Part shown: positions 33,714 through 43,906 of the stretch, piece after piece
Layout of the letters: every line of letters starts with the position of its first letter
Position numbering within the stretch: the stretch's first letter is position 1
Source: Candidatus Accumulibacter affinis
GTDB taxonomy: Bacteria; Pseudomonadota; Gammaproteobacteria; Burkholderiales; Rhodocyclaceae
Assembly: GCA_016713625.1 (NCBI GenBank)
Contig: JADJOT010000001.1
Span: 124,001-188,000, forward strand
Direction of reading: 5' to 3'
Length of the DNA: 64,000 nucleotides
The notes under the pieces: model-generated
Told to the model about the DNA's origin: nothing
Databases searched by the model: none
Seen by the model: the letters and a program-made list of their open reading frames with translations, nothing else
Made by a program: the position numbers and the translations under genes

Positions 33714-33907
33714 ATGAAAATCCCTTTTCCCCTGCCACGGCAGGCCTGGTTTGCCGCCTTCGGCATTGGGTTGTTGCTTGCCTTGGGCTGGGTTGCCACG
33801 ACGAGCGGGCCGCTCGCGCCGATCAAGGTGACTGTCACCCAGATTGCTAAAGGAGAAGTGGCGCCTGCCCTGTTCGGTATTGGTACGGTCGAGGCGCGGC
33901 GTGCTTA
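33714..33907 (+). pseudogene. HlyD-type membrane fusion protein, 5' part
   Basis: 65 codons start at ATG 33714 with a membrane anchor (AWFAAFGIGLLLALGWVATT) followed by KVTVTQIAKGEVAPALFGIGTVEARRA, the N-terminal hairpin of HlyD/RND adaptor proteins. The frame is cut by ISAzo13 copy 2 after the TTA at 33905-33907 and resumes at 41718 (YLIGPTAAGRV). It is the first gene of the export operon with the FtsX-type permease and ATPase. Confidence 0.85.
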
Positions 33908-34000
33908 GGAACGTTCAAAAAACAAGTTGAGCAATTCGAGTATTTGGTAAGATGACAAGCCTTCCCTTGTATAAGCCTTGTATAAGATTTCTTTCCTCGC

Positions 34001-34394
34001 ATGAAGCCTTACACTGAAGAAATGGAACGTTTGATGACGGCGATGTTTTGCCGGCTGTCCGAAAAGGATCGGCGGCGGTATGCGGCGGTTGAAGCCCAGA
34101 AATTAGGATGGGGTGGAAAGGAATATATTTCGAAATTGTTGGGGATAGACTCCAGGACGATCTGCCAAGGCTTGGCGGATTTGAAAGAAATGCAAGAGCC
34201 CACGCCGGGTCGGATCCGTAGGCAGGGGGGCGGCCGCAAATCCATCATCAGCACCACGCCTGAATTGGAAAGCATTTTTTTGAAGTCATCGCTGAGCATA
34301 CGGCAGGAAGTCCGCAACACGACATCGTCTGGACGAACCTAAGACCGCAAGGGATAGCCGAGCGAATCACGACGAAGGGCATTTCGGTGAGTCG
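34001..34394 (+). pseudogene. ISAzo13-family transposase, copy 2, 5' part
   Basis: Same N-terminal sequence as copy 1 (MKPYTEEMERLMTAMF), with one substitution and a T7 instead of T9 tract, so the frame runs on to a stop at 34342 (…SIRQEVRNTTSSGRT) instead of continuing. The DNA is interrupted by the IS66-like element after the GTACATTT at 34395-34402. It resumes at 38974-39037 and again at 40952. Confidence 0.85.
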
Positions 34395-34504
34395 GTACAT
34401 TTGTAACTCCTCAAAAACCCCGGGCATAAGCGTTCGCTGAATTCGGGGTGCTTGCTTGCAGGAAGGGCTGGACACAGCGCGCGAGATGTGATTCAATCCG
34501 CAGC

Positions 34505-35876
34505 ATGAGCACGGAAACCCCACGGAAGCTTCCCGGTATCCCGGATATCCCTGCCGACCAAAGGACACCGGCGGTCGTGCAGCTGCTGGAACTCTGCCAT
34601 CGGCAGCAGGAACAGATTCAGGCGCTGCGCGATGAGGTGGCGCGACTGAAGGGTCAGAAGCCGAAGCCCGTGATCAAACCGTCGGCGCTGGAAGGCGATC
34701 GCACCGAGAAGAAGCAAGGGCAGGCGCCGAAGCCTCACGGCAAACGCCACAAGACGGCAGAGCTTGAGATCCACGAGTCGGTCAAGCGACAGCCGGCAGA
34801 GACGATTCCGCCGAACAGTCGCTTCAAGGGCTACCAGGATTTCGTGGTGCAGGAGCTCCGGATCAGGGTTCACAACACCCGGTATCGGCTGGAGCGCTGG
34901 GTCACCCCCGAGGGCGAGAGCCTGATCGGCCAGTTGCCTGCCGAGATCGGCGGTGTGCATTTCGGCCCGCAGCTGCGCGCTTTCATCCTGTACCAGTACC
35001 ACCATGCGCATGTGACGCAGCCGCTCTTGCTTGAGCAACTGCGGGAGTGGCAGATCGACCTCTCGGCCGGGCAGCTCAGCGCGTTGATCACCGACGGCCA
35101 TAGCGAGTTCCATCGCGAGAAGGACGCGCTGCTGCAAGCGGGGCTGCAGCGCAGCCGGTACGTTCATGTGGACGATACGGGTGCGCGCCATCGGGGCAAG
35201 AATGGGTACTGTACGCATATCGGCAACGAACGCTTCGCCTGGTTCGCGAGCACCGACAGCAAGAGTCGGATCAATTTCCTGGAATTGCTCCGTGCCGGGC
35301 ACGATGCCTACACCCTGAATCAGGCCGCGCTGGCCTACCTGGCCGAGCACAAGCTGCCGTGCGCCCAACTCCAGGCACTCACCGCGCTGGCACCGGCGGT
35401 ATGGACGGGTCAAACCGCCTGGCAGGCGGTCTTGGCTCAGCAGGCCATCACCGATCCGCGCCATGTTCGCCTGGTGACCGAAGGCGTCTTGCTCGGTACC
35501 GTCGTCGAGCAGGGCGTCGCCCCCGATCTGGCGATCGTCAGCGATGACGCCGGGCAGTTCGATGTGCTGACCCACGTCCTGTGCTGGATCCATGCCGAAC
35601 GCGTGCTGGCCAAACTGCTCGGCTTCAACGATCTGCAACGCCAGGCGCTGGCCTCGGCGCGCAGCGAGCTGTGGGCGATCTACGATGCGCTCAAGGCGTA
35701 CAAGGAAGCGCCGGAGGCACTCACTGCAGCCGCGATCGAAGCCCGCTTCGACACGCTTTGCGCCACCCGGACCGGTTATGCCAGCCTCGATCAGGCCCTG
35801 AAACGAATGCGCCGCAACCGGGAGGAGTTGCTGCGCGTGTTGCAACGTCCCGAGCTTCCCCTGCACAACAACCTCA
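34505..35876 (+). pseudogene. IS66-family TnpC-like transposase, 5' part
   Basis: ATG 34505. It has an N-terminal coiled coil with ELCHRQQEQIQALRDEVARLKG, a basic linker, a zinc-finger-like region without clear cysteines, then the DDE core (YVHVDDTGARHRGKNGY; SDDAGQFDVLTHVLCWIHAER). After LHNNL the frame is broken at 35876 by an IS and resumes at 37793 with SESDIRDYVKK. Joined, it makes a ~535-residue protein. The lack of TnpA/TnpB companions resembles the ISBst12-like IS66 subgroup. Confidence 0.88.
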
Positions 35877-37789
35877 GGAGGCATTTTCGCTCCTCGCAAA
35901 CCCTTGCCATTACTGGGTTTCAGACGGGGGCAGAAATTTTCTACCCCAGTTTAGGGCCTGTTTTCCGGCCTTCAGCGGTTCTTTATGCATTGGCCATGGA
36001 TTTTCACCCCACCCCAAGTTTTCTGATTGGCAAAACAAGAAATATACATAGTAACAGGCACTTAAACGCATCGTTATATGGTATTATCATACTTTCTATC
36101 TGCTCGTGAGCGCTACCATGGCCCATGTCCCGCAAGCCCGGCTCTTTTCCTGGGAAGACGTTGAAAGCTGCTCCGACCTCGACCGCTTGTCGTTGGCGCT
36201 CGATTACCTGCCGGACGATGCGCTGATGCAGGCCCTCGAAGCCCGTCGGGCGAAGGGGTCGAGACGACTATCCGGTGCAGGCGATGTGGAATGCGGTGAT
36301 CGCCGGGGTGGTCTTCCAACACCCGAGCATCGCCTCGCTACGGCGGGAACTTGGCCGCAACCCGGCGCTGATGGATCGGTGCGGGTTTGGAAATGCTTCC
36401 CGTGGCGAAGAAGCCAGCGGTCGGAGCCCACGTGATTCCCCTGGAGCCCTATCTCGGCGTTCCACCCGACTCCGCGTTCTCCCGCTTTCTGGCGACCCTG
36501 ATCCAATTGGAAACGGCCGGCGGCTACACGAAGCAGATGTTGGCCTCGCTGCGACAAGGCCTCACCGAGGTGTTGCCGGATTTCGGCCGGCACCTGGGCT
36601 TCGACGGCAAGGCGGTCGAAAGCCACAGTACCGGACAAAAAGACCGCGAGACGAGCATGACCTCCGATCCAGACGCGGACTGGGGCCACCACAAGACCTC
36701 TGGCGTCGATGCGAACGGCAAAGCCTGGAGCAAGGTCAAGAGCTGGTTTGGCTATGGCTTGCACGTGATCGCGGACACGCACTACGAGTTACCGGTCGCC
36801 GTCGTGGTGACTTGTGCCTCGGCATCGGAATCCCCGACCCTGCGTCAGATGATCGGCGAACTGTTCACCGAACAGCCGGTACTGGCCGAACGATGTGAGG
36901 ATTTCAGTGCCGACCGGGGGCTCGATGCGGGTGAAACGAAGGCACTCCTGTGGGATACCTACCGTATTCGGCCACTGATCGACACGCGCGAACTGTGGCG
37001 CGCAGAGAAAACAGGAACCCGGCTTCGATCCGTCCAGCACGATTACTCGCCCGCTGTTTCCCGATCGTGCCGATACTCTCGTCCATACCGAAATGGGCCA
37101 TGTCCGCTGCTGCTGTCCGCAGACGGGCGAAGTCCGCGACCTGGTCTTTCAGGGCTTCGAAGCCGATCGAGACACGCTGAAGTACCGTTGCCCGGCGGCT
37201 TACGTGGGGAGTGTGTGCCCGGGCGCTGAGACCTGCCACGCCGCAGGCGACGTCCATCCCGGCGCCTATGGCCGGATCGTTCGCATCAAGATTACCGAGC
37301 AGGATCGCCGCATCTTCGTGCCGACGCCCCATGGCAGCCCGAGCTGGCATCGGGGCTACAACCGGCGCACCGCACTGGAACGAATCAACAACCGTATCGA
37401 CAACAGCTTCGGCTTCGAGCACCACTTCATCCGCGGCATGGACAAGATGAAGCTGCGGGTAGGGCTGGCCTTCGCGGTCATGCTCGCGATGGCGCTTGGG
37501 CACATCAAGCAGGGGCGTGCTCACCAAATGCGCTCACTGGTTCAGACTCCACGACAGGCCAGCGGTTAGCGCCACCAGGCGACTCCCCAGTATCAGGCAT
37601 ACCAGACCGCGATTCTCCGGCGGGGACGGGTGGCGCCCACGGATCGTCAAAACTGAAAAAACCGGGCGCCGACGATAAAAAAACCAGCGCAGCCTCGCCT
37701 CCTACGGCTGCCGGTAGGTCGACGCCAGCGCCAAAAATGCGTACGGTATATTTTTGACGCTGGAAAATCGACACATCGAAAATGTCTCC
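35877..37789 (+). mobile_element. Third-level insertion sequence inside IS66 tnpC
   Basis: The ends GGAGGCATTTTCG and CGAAAATGTCTCC are inverted repeats with one mismatch, flanked by TCA (35874-35876 and 37790-37792). Removing the 1913 bp restores LHNNLSESDIRDYV in TnpC. The family is uncertain (IS5/IS1182-like DDE). Confidence 0.88.
36118..37569 (+). pseudogene. DDE transposase (IS5/IS1182-like), multiply frameshifted
   Basis: It starts MAHVPQARLFSWEDVESCSD at ATG 36118 and continues in different frames from about 36260 (VQAMWNAVIAGVVFQHPS), about 36385 (MLPVAKKPAVGAHVIPLE, GFDGKAVESHSTG with the first aspartate) and about 37060 (TLVHTEMGHVRCCCP to NRRTALERINNRIDNSFG with the glutamate). 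At least three frameshifts make it inactive. The C-terminal basic region and R-rich helix are typical of IS4/IS5-superfamily transposases. Confidence 0.75.
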
Positions 37790-37792
37790 TCA

Positions 37793-38034
37793 GTGAGTCG
37801 GATATCCGCGACTACGTCAAGAAGCGCAAGATCAGCGGCTCCACCCGCAGCGCGTCCGGCCGCCGCTGCCGCGATACCTTCGCCAGCCTCAAGAAGACCT
37901 GCCGCAAGAACCAACTTTCCTTCTGGCAATACCTTCAGGACCGCGTCTTCGGCTGGCATCGGATTGCTCCGCTGGCGCAGTGGATCTTTGAGGCCACGCC
38001 GACGGGGGCGAATGTTCCCGTACACGGCCCCTGA
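37793..38034 (+). pseudogene. IS66-family TnpC-like transposase, 3' part
   Basis: This is the continuation of the interrupted transposase: SDIRDYVKKRKISGSTRSAS then RRCRDTFASLKKTCRKNQL, the conserved C-terminus of IS66 TnpC with the final catalytic neighbourhood, ending VPVHGP at TGA 38032-38034. The following DruA-family gene starts inside this 3' end at 38012. Confidence 0.85.
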
Positions 38035-38905
38035 AACGGCGTCCGCTCGCTATTGCGGGCGCATCTTCAGCACCGCGGAGCTCGACCAGATCCGGCGGCT
38101 GATCGCAGCCAATCCTGCCGCCTCGCGCGCCCAGTTGTCCCGCTTGGTCTGTGCCGATCTCGGCTGGTGCCGCGAGGATGGGCGGATCAAGGAGATGAGC
38201 TGCCGCGTGGCGATGCTGCGCATGCAGACCGATGGCTTGCTGCAACTGCCGCCGCCGCGCAACGGCAATCACAACGGAAAACCCTGGCACCGTCGTACCG
38301 CGCAGGCCGAACCCGACGCGCTTTTGCGTGCCGACGGCCCGCGTAGCCTGGGCACGCTGCAACTGCACTTGGTGAGTCATCGCGCCGAATCGCAGCTGCA
38401 CAACGAGCACATCGACCGTTACCACTACCTCGGCTATCAACCGCTGTTTGGCGTTCAACTGCGCTACTTCGTTCGCGCGGGCGGACGACTCGTCGCCTTG
38501 CTCAGCTTCGCCGCCGCCGCCTGGAAGACCCAGCCGCGCGACCACTATATCGGCTGGACGCCTGCGCAACGCCAGGAGCACCTGCACCGGGTCGTGAACA
38601 ACGCTCGATTCCTCATCCTGCCGTGGATTGAATGCAAGAATCTGGCCTCGTCCATTTTGGCTCGCGCCGCCCGGCAGATCGCCGCCGACTGGCAGCTCCA
38701 ATACGGTTACCGGCCGCTCTTGCTCGAAACCTTCGTCGAGCAAGAGCGCTTTCGCGGCACCGCTTACCAGGCGGCCAACTGGATCTGCCTCGGTCAAACC
38801 ACCGGCCGCGGCAAGCTCGATGTTCACCACCAAGCCCTGCTGCCGATCAAGACCGTCTGGCTCTATCCGCTCGACAGGCACTTCAGACGGGTACTCTGCG
38901 GGTGA
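38012..38905 (+). CDS. DruA-family (DUF4338) protein carried by the IS66 element
   Basis: ATG 38012 overlaps tnpC by 23 bp; 297 residues, intact. The sequence fits the DUF4338/DruA family: an N-terminal helical part (FSTAELDQIRRLIAANPAASRAQLSRLVC...), then QLHNEHIDRYHYLGYQPLFGVQLRYFVRAGGRLVALLSFAAAAWKTQPRDHYIGW, NNARFLILPWIECKNLASSILA and a C-terminal YGYRPLLLETFVE...FRGTAYQAANW region. DruA is the hallmark protein of Druantia anti-phage systems, but this family is also common as a solo IS66-linked gene. No DruE-type helicase is present, so a transposition accessory role or solitary defence role are both open. Confidence 0.85.
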   Translation: MFPYTAPETASARYCGRIFSTAELDQIRRLIAANPAASRAQLSRLVCADLGWCREDGRIKEMSCRVAMLRMQTDGLLQLPPPRNGNHNGKPWHRRTAQAEPDALLRADGPRSLGTLQLHLVSHRAESQLHNEHIDRYHYLGYQPLFGVQLRYFVRAGGRLVALLSFAAAAWKTQPRDHYIGWTPAQRQEHLHRVVNNARFLILPWIECKNLASSILARAARQIAADWQLQYGYRPLLLETFVEQERFRGTAYQAANWICLGQTTGRGKLDVHHQALLPIKTVWLYPLDRHFRRVLCG

Positions 38906-38973
38906 GTGCGTCGCTCCGAAGCCAACCCAGTGCCATGCTCCTGCCCAGGGTTTTTGAGAAGTTACGTACATTT

Positions 38974-39037
38974 GCTGCAAGCTGTTGAAGAAGAACAAAT
39001 TTGTAAGTCGCCAAGCCCAGAAAAAGAAGTCATTCAA
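38974..39037 (+). other. Middle segment of ISAzo13 copy 2
   Basis: 64 bp identical in sense to 32684-32747 of copy 1 (GCTGCAAGCTGTTGAAG...), stranded between the IS66-like and IS1380-like insertions. It shows that both nested elements entered the same ISAzo13 copy at separate sites. Confidence 0.85.
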
Positions 39038-40946
39038 CCTAGATTCCTCTGTTGCACAGCGCGTTGTTGCTGGTGGTCGGAGCCAGCTCTGCCTTCGGAT
39101 ACGCCAGCCTGAAGCAGCCGCGGACCACCCTGCACACTCAGGTTGCATCACTCGACTTCCTGGGTCTGTGGCCACACAGCCCAATAATCCGGGATTTTTT
39201 CGCTAGCCAGAGAGCAGAGCAGGTAGAGCGTTCCCGTGGTCATGACAGGAGGCTTTGGCGGCGAGGATTTTGGCGGCGATGTAGCCGATCAACGCCCGCC
39301 ATCGGTTGCCCGGGGGCAACTGAGGCGCAGTTGCTCGGATATGCTGTAAGCCCTCACGAACATTGGAAATTAGCGCCTTGACCTGATCCACGGCGGTGTG
39401 TGTGATGCTGATCAGGAGGCGTTTTTGCCCGGCATGCTCGGTCAGTCGTCCCACCGCAGCGAGTAACAAGGGGCGGCTGGTGATCGCTTCCAGTCGCGCC
39501 TTCGGATTCGCTAGCCGCATGTACCAACTCCACCAGTTATAGACCAGCGCGACCGCTTGCGCACTCAGGTTGCATCGCTCGATGTCCTGGGTGGTGTAAC
39601 CTCCCCAGCCCCACTGATTCTTCAGTTCATCAAAACCGTTTTCGCAGTCGGCCCGGTCTCGGTACAGCTGTCCGATGGCTTCCAGAGGGTACGGGGTGTT
39701 GGTAACGAGTACGGCGTATTCCCATGCCTTCACCGGATCGTTCGTATCGATCAGATCCAGGCAGGCTTGCTGCGGCTTTTTGCCTTGGTGGGTGGCATTG
39801 CGCCTTGCCCGCTTGCGCTTGGGAGTTTCGGCGAGAGCGTCTTTGGTCACTTGGCGGCGCATCACGACGACGCGTCGGGTCTTGCTCCAGCCTTCCAGCC
39901 TCAACTGGTCTTCGTGGGCTTCCCAGCCTTGCCCCACGTTGCACCAGCCGTCTCGCGGCCAATGGCGAAGCACGAGCCGTTTGACGTTGGCGCTTTGCTT
40001 GAGTTTGAACAGGTGCGGCTGGTCAATCTCTTCGAGTTCGCACATCACTCTGTCCGTGCCATACGCGCAGTCTCCGCGCACCAGGCGCGGGCGCTCTTGA
40101 GAGCAAAGCCGAGAATCAGCTTCGTGAGGCCGGGCAGGCCATGCGCGGCGCTGTTCGATTTGCCACTTTGAACCTGCGCCAGGAGCACCAACCGTAGATT
40201 GGCTACCCAGTAGGTGTGAACGGTATGACTTGGGCGACCTGGTTTCGTGGGGTTGTAGCCGATTTCTGCTCCGCTTTGGTGTCCGTACAGGACTTTGATC
40301 GTGGTGTCGCAATCCAGTATCCAGCCATGGGTCATCGCTGGCTTCACACTCTCCAGTAACGAGCGCTCCATCCACGCTTCGGCGCGCTTGAGTTGGGCTT
40401 CCTGCTGCGCTTGCTGTTCCTCGGTGTCCGTCGCTTTGGGGGCCGGCGCGATCAGCTTCAATCCCCGCCGCAAGCTTTCGTCGCCCACGAGGCTGGTCAT
40501 ACCGAGAATATCCGGTGCTACACCGTCACCACGCAAACTCGCAACATGCGCATAGCGCCACTGCCCGTCAAGAATCGACAACATCCACGTGCCCAGGACA
40601 TCGCGTACCGTGGGGGCATTCCCGCTGGTGTACTCCAGCGGGCACTCACGAACCCAGTTCTCGAAGAGCTCTGTCGTAGCCAGGTACTCGCCAAAAAAAC
40701 CCAACTGCGCCATCGCCGTGACGTTCCCTCTGGGATCCCAGACCACTTGAAAACGACCTCCGGGCGTCAATACGCTCATCGCGTCCGTATCCACAAACCG
40801 CTCTTCAATCGCTTGCTCGACCGCTACCACTAGCCGCTTCTTACTCAATTCGCATTCACCCATTTGGTGACCTCCCTGATCCGCGGCAAACCCGCTCCAC
40901 GCCTAAGTTTGCAGCAAATCCAGGAGGGTCAACTGAGGAAAATAGG
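39038..40946 (-). mobile_element. IS1380-like insertion sequence
   Basis: The ends CCTAGATTCCTCTGTTG and the complement of CAACTGAGGAAAATAGG form imperfect inverted repeats, flanked by TTCAA (39033-39037 and 40947-40951). The CC-ending repeats and 4-5-bp duplication fit IS1380. About 165 bp behind the transposase contains a partial duplication (ACTCAGGTTGCATC at about 39138 and 39561). Confidence 0.8.
39203..40863 (-). pseudogene. IS1380-like transposase with one frameshift
   Basis: The N-terminal part (40863 to about 40100) reads MSVLTPGGRFQVVWDPRG..., WILDCDTTIKVLYGHQSGAEIGYNP. The C-terminal part in the next frame reads RPRLVRGDCAYGTDRVMCELEE..., YRDRADCENGFDELKNQWGWGG. DCDT, RGDCAYG and ENGFDELK provide the D, D, E residues of an IS4-superfamily enzyme. 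A single-base change near 40100 separates the halves, so the copy is inactive. Confidence 0.85.
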
Positions 40947-40951
40947 TTCAA

Positions 40952-41707
40952 GCAACACCCAGAACGTAACCCGCAGTTTGAGAACATCACGAAAATCAAA
41001 GCGACGTATCTTGCACAGAACCAGCCGGTGATCAGCATGGATACGAAGAAAAAGGAGATGATAGGCAACTTCTATCGCGCGGGGAAATTGGCACACGAGA
41101 AACCATTGAGGTCTTGGACCATGATTTTGCCAGCTACGGCGAGGGCAAGATTGTGCCGCACGGACTTTATGACGTGGGGTTAAACAAGGGGCACGTGAAC
41201 ATCGGAACGAGCCGCGATACCGCTGAATTTGCGTGCGACAGCGTCGCGCACTGGTGGGAAAATGTGGGCAAGTACGACTATGCTCACGCTACCCAACTCC
41301 TCCTGACGTGCGATGGCGGGGGAGCAATCCCTCCAATTCCTCTTTGTTTCGACAGGATCTGCAAACCTTGGCCAACCGCATCGGGCTGGAAATTCGCATT
41401 GCCCACTATCCGCCGTACTGTTCCAAACACAACCCGATCGAACACCGCCTTTTCCCTCATGTCACGCGCGCCTGCGAAGGCGTCGTCTTCAAGAGCGTGC
41501 CATTGGTGAAGGAATTGATTGAACGCACGCAGACTAAAACAGGCCTACGTCTCTCCGTCGACATCCTCAACAAAGTCTGAAACTGGGCGCAAAGCTTCAG
41601 AGCACCTAAAATCAACTCTGAAGATTATTGCCGATTCCGTTCTTCCCCAATGGAATTACACCGTTTCTCCGCAGTCAGATAACGAACTTCCGCAAGTTGT
41701 TTTTTGA
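40952..41707 (+). pseudogene. ISAzo13-family transposase, copy 2, 3' part
   Basis: It resumes at GCAACACCCAGAACG and runs through the frames KQHPERNPQFENITKIKATYLAQ and MDHDFASYGEGKIVPHGLYD to DELPQVVF just before the end repeat. It shares the 2-base loss near the C-terminus with copy 1 (stop after DILNKV) and has one G fewer in the GGCGGGGG run, shifting frame there. Inactive. Confidence 0.85.
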
Positions 41708-41714
41708 ACGTTCC

Positions 41715-42715
41715 TTATCTCATTGGGCCGACTGCCGCCGGACGGGTGAGACAAGTGCTGGTGGATGTGGGTGACAGCGTCCAAACGGGCCAATTGCTGG
41801 CGGAAATGGACCCGGTTGACCTTGATGCGCGGGTGACTTCCGCGGTCGCGGCGACGGCCCGCGCCGGTAGCGCCGTGACGACGGCGCAAGCCCAGATGGA
41901 CGATGCGAAGAGCCGCCAGGCTTTGGCCGCCAGCGAGGCGCGACGCTTTACTGATTTGGGGCGTAAGGGGTTTGTCAGTCAGAGCGTGGTGGATGGCAAA
42001 TTACAGCAACAGCAATCGGCGGATGCCCAGTTTGCTGCCGCCGAGGCCGCGCTGACGAGTGCCCGGCAAGACTTGGCCCGACAGGACGCTGACCGCGAGG
42101 GTGCGCAGCAACAACGGGGGGAATATCCGCCTGGAGGCGCCCGCCAACGGCGTAGTGACTTCGCGGGATGCCGAGCCCGGCTCTACGGTGGTAGCCGGGC
42201 AAGCGGTGCTCAAGCTGATCGATCCGACCAGCCTGTGGGTCACGACGCGGCTGGACCAGGGGCGATCTGCTCGACTGCAACTGGGGCTGCCCGCCGAGAT
42301 CACGTTGCGCTCCAAGGGCAGGAAACCCTTTGCAGGCAAGGTTGTCCGTATCGAGCCGAACAGCGACCGCGTGACCGAGGAGCGCATCGCCGAGGTGGCT
42401 TTCGGTAGTCTGCCGCAAGGCGTGACGACCGGCGAGATGGCCGAAGTGACGTTGCATCTGCCGGCGATTCGTGACACGCTGGTGATCCCGAATGCAGCAC
42501 TGCGCTATCGCGGCAGCACAGCGGGCGTCTGGCTGCGTGCCGACGGACGATTGCGCTTCGTACCGGTGAAAGTCGGAGCCGAAGGTCTCGATGGCAAGGT
42601 GCAGATTGTGGAAGGAGTGAAGGCCGGAGACGAGATAGTGGTCTACAGTGAAAGCGAGCTCAAGGACGACAGCCGCATCAAGGTGCTTGCTTCATTGGGC
42701 GGAAAAGCGAAATGA
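41715..42715 (+). pseudogene. HlyD-type membrane fusion protein, 3' part, frameshifted
   Basis: This continues from the IS with IGPTAAGRVRQVLVDVGDSVQTGQLLAEMDPVDLDARV, the lipoyl/barrel-sandwich region, then a coiled coil (ARAGSAVTTAQAQMDDAKSRQALAASEARRF). A G-run at about 42115-42120 holds one extra G, so the second lipoyl half (IRLEAPANGVVTSRDAEPGSTVVAGQ) and beta barrel continue in another frame to TGA 42715. The stop overlaps the permease start (ATGA). Even without the IS this adaptor would be broken. Confidence 0.85.
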
Positions 42716-43905
42716 TCAGCCTCGCTGGTCGCGACATTCTGCATTCATGGAGCAAGTTTGTTCTCACGGGACTGGGTCTCGGCCTGCTCATTGGCGTTAC
42801 TTTCACCATGGCCGGTGTCTATCGCGGCATGGTGGACGACGCGAAGGTGCTACTCAACAATAGCGGCGCCGATTTGTGGGTGGTGCAAAAAGACACGCTG
42901 GGCCCCTATGCTGAGTCGTCCAGCATCCACGACGATGTGTATCGCAGCATTCTCGGCATGCCCGGCGTGGCGCAAGCCGCCAACGTCACTTACCTCGCCA
43001 TGCAGGTGCGCAGAGGCAGTACTGACGTACGCGCCATGGTGGTGGGCTTTGAGCCCGGCCAGCCGGGCGAGCCGGGCTATCTGGTGGCGGGTCGGCGCGT
43101 TACCCGCAGTCATTACGAGGCGGTGGCCGATGTCAAAAGCGGGTTCGCCCTGGGCGACCGTATCAGTATCCGCCGTCACGATTACCGCGTGGTCGGGCTC
43201 ACCCGGCGCATGGTGTCCTCCGGCGGCGACCCAATGGTGTTCATCCCGCTCAAGGATGCCCAGGAAGCGCAATTTCTCAAGGACAACGACGCCATCGTCA
43301 ACGAGCGCATCCGCACCGCCGCCAATCCCGCGCTCAACCGCCCTGGTGTGCCGGGCCTGCTGGACGCGATCAACGCCTCGCAGACCAGCAACCACAACGT
43401 CAATGCGGTGCTGGTGCGGGTGGCCGAGGGCCGCTCTGCCGAGATGGTGGGGCGGGATATCCACCGTTGGAAGCATTTGCAGGTCTTTGACCGCGAGCAG
43501 ATGGAGGAGATTCTGGTCGCCAAGCTGATTGCTACCTCTGCCAAGCAGATTGGCATGTTCCTGGTGATTCTGACGATCGTCAGCGCGGCCATCGTGGCTT
43601 TCATCATCTACACCATGACCTTGGGAAAAATCCGGGAGATCGCCGTGTTGAAGCTGATCGGCACTCATAACCGCACCATCGCCGGCATGATCCTGCAACA
43701 GGCGCTGGGCTTGGGGCTGATCGGATTCGCCGTCGGCAAAATCACCGCCACCGTTTGGGGGCCGGCTTTTCCGAGATATGTGTTGCTCGAACCAGGCGAT
43801 GCGCTGCGTGGCTTCGTCATCGTGATGGTCGTCTGCACCCTCGCCAGCACCCTGGCGATACGCGCGGCGCTCAAGGTCGATCCGGCCACCGCAATTGGCG
43901 GCTAA
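42712..43905 (+). CDS. FtsX/MacB-type ABC transporter permease
   Basis: 397 residues with one N-terminal membrane segment (FVLTGLGLGLLIGVTFTMAGVY), a large extracytoplasmic MacB-like domain, and three C-terminal segments (QIGMFLVILTIVSAAIVAFIIY, GMILQQALGLGLIGFAV, GFVIVMVVCTLASTLAI). This is the FtsX/DevC architecture. It couples to the ATPase downstream and the HlyD adaptor upstream in a tripartite export system; with the adaptor destroyed, export is probably lost. The gene itself looks intact. Confidence 0.88.
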   Translation: MISLAGRDILHSWSKFVLTGLGLGLLIGVTFTMAGVYRGMVDDAKVLLNNSGADLWVVQKDTLGPYAESSSIHDDVYRSILGMPGVAQAANVTYLAMQVRRGSTDVRAMVVGFEPGQPGEPGYLVAGRRVTRSHYEAVADVKSGFALGDRISIRRHDYRVVGLTRRMVSSGGDPMVFIPLKDAQEAQFLKDNDAIVNERIRTAANPALNRPGVPGLLDAINASQTSNHNVNAVLVRVAEGRSAEMVGRDIHRWKHLQVFDREQMEEILVAKLIATSAKQIGMFLVILTIVSAAIVAFIIYTMTLGKIREIAVLKLIGTHNRTIAGMILQQALGLGLIGFAVGKITATVWGPAFPRYVLLEPGDALRGFVIVMVVCTLASTLAIRAALKVDPATAIGG

Positions 43906-43906
43906 C

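Larger units (their letters stand above)
34403..38965 (+). mobile_element. IS66-family element with DruA-family gene
   Basis: The ends GTAACTCCTCAAAAACCC and the near-complement GGGTTTTTGAGAAGTTAC start with the GTAA typical of IS66. The 8-bp GTACATTT is duplicated (34395-34402 and 38966-38973). The element carries tnpC-like and DruA-family genes and no tnpA or tnpB. A third-level IS (35877-37789) splits tnpC. Confidence 0.9.
33908..41714 (+). mobile_element. ISAzo13-family element, copy 2, carrying two further IS insertions
   Basis: The ends match copy 1 and TTA is duplicated at 33905-33907 and 41715-41717. Removing the IS66-like element (34403-38965 with one 8-bp repeat) and the IS1380-like element (39038-40946 with one TTCAA) leaves 1322 bp, close to the 1325 bp of the other copies. 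It splits the HlyD-type gene. Confidence 0.92.

Noticed and set aside
34493..35899. 468-codon minus-strand frame opposite the IS66 transposase
   Set aside because: Shadow frame; the plus strand carries the conserved TnpC sequence and is interrupted by an IS exactly at a conserved motif.
38012..38905. A complete Druantia defence system
   Set aside because: Only the DruA-like gene is present; the large helicase DruE and other components are absent, and the gene sits within IS ends.
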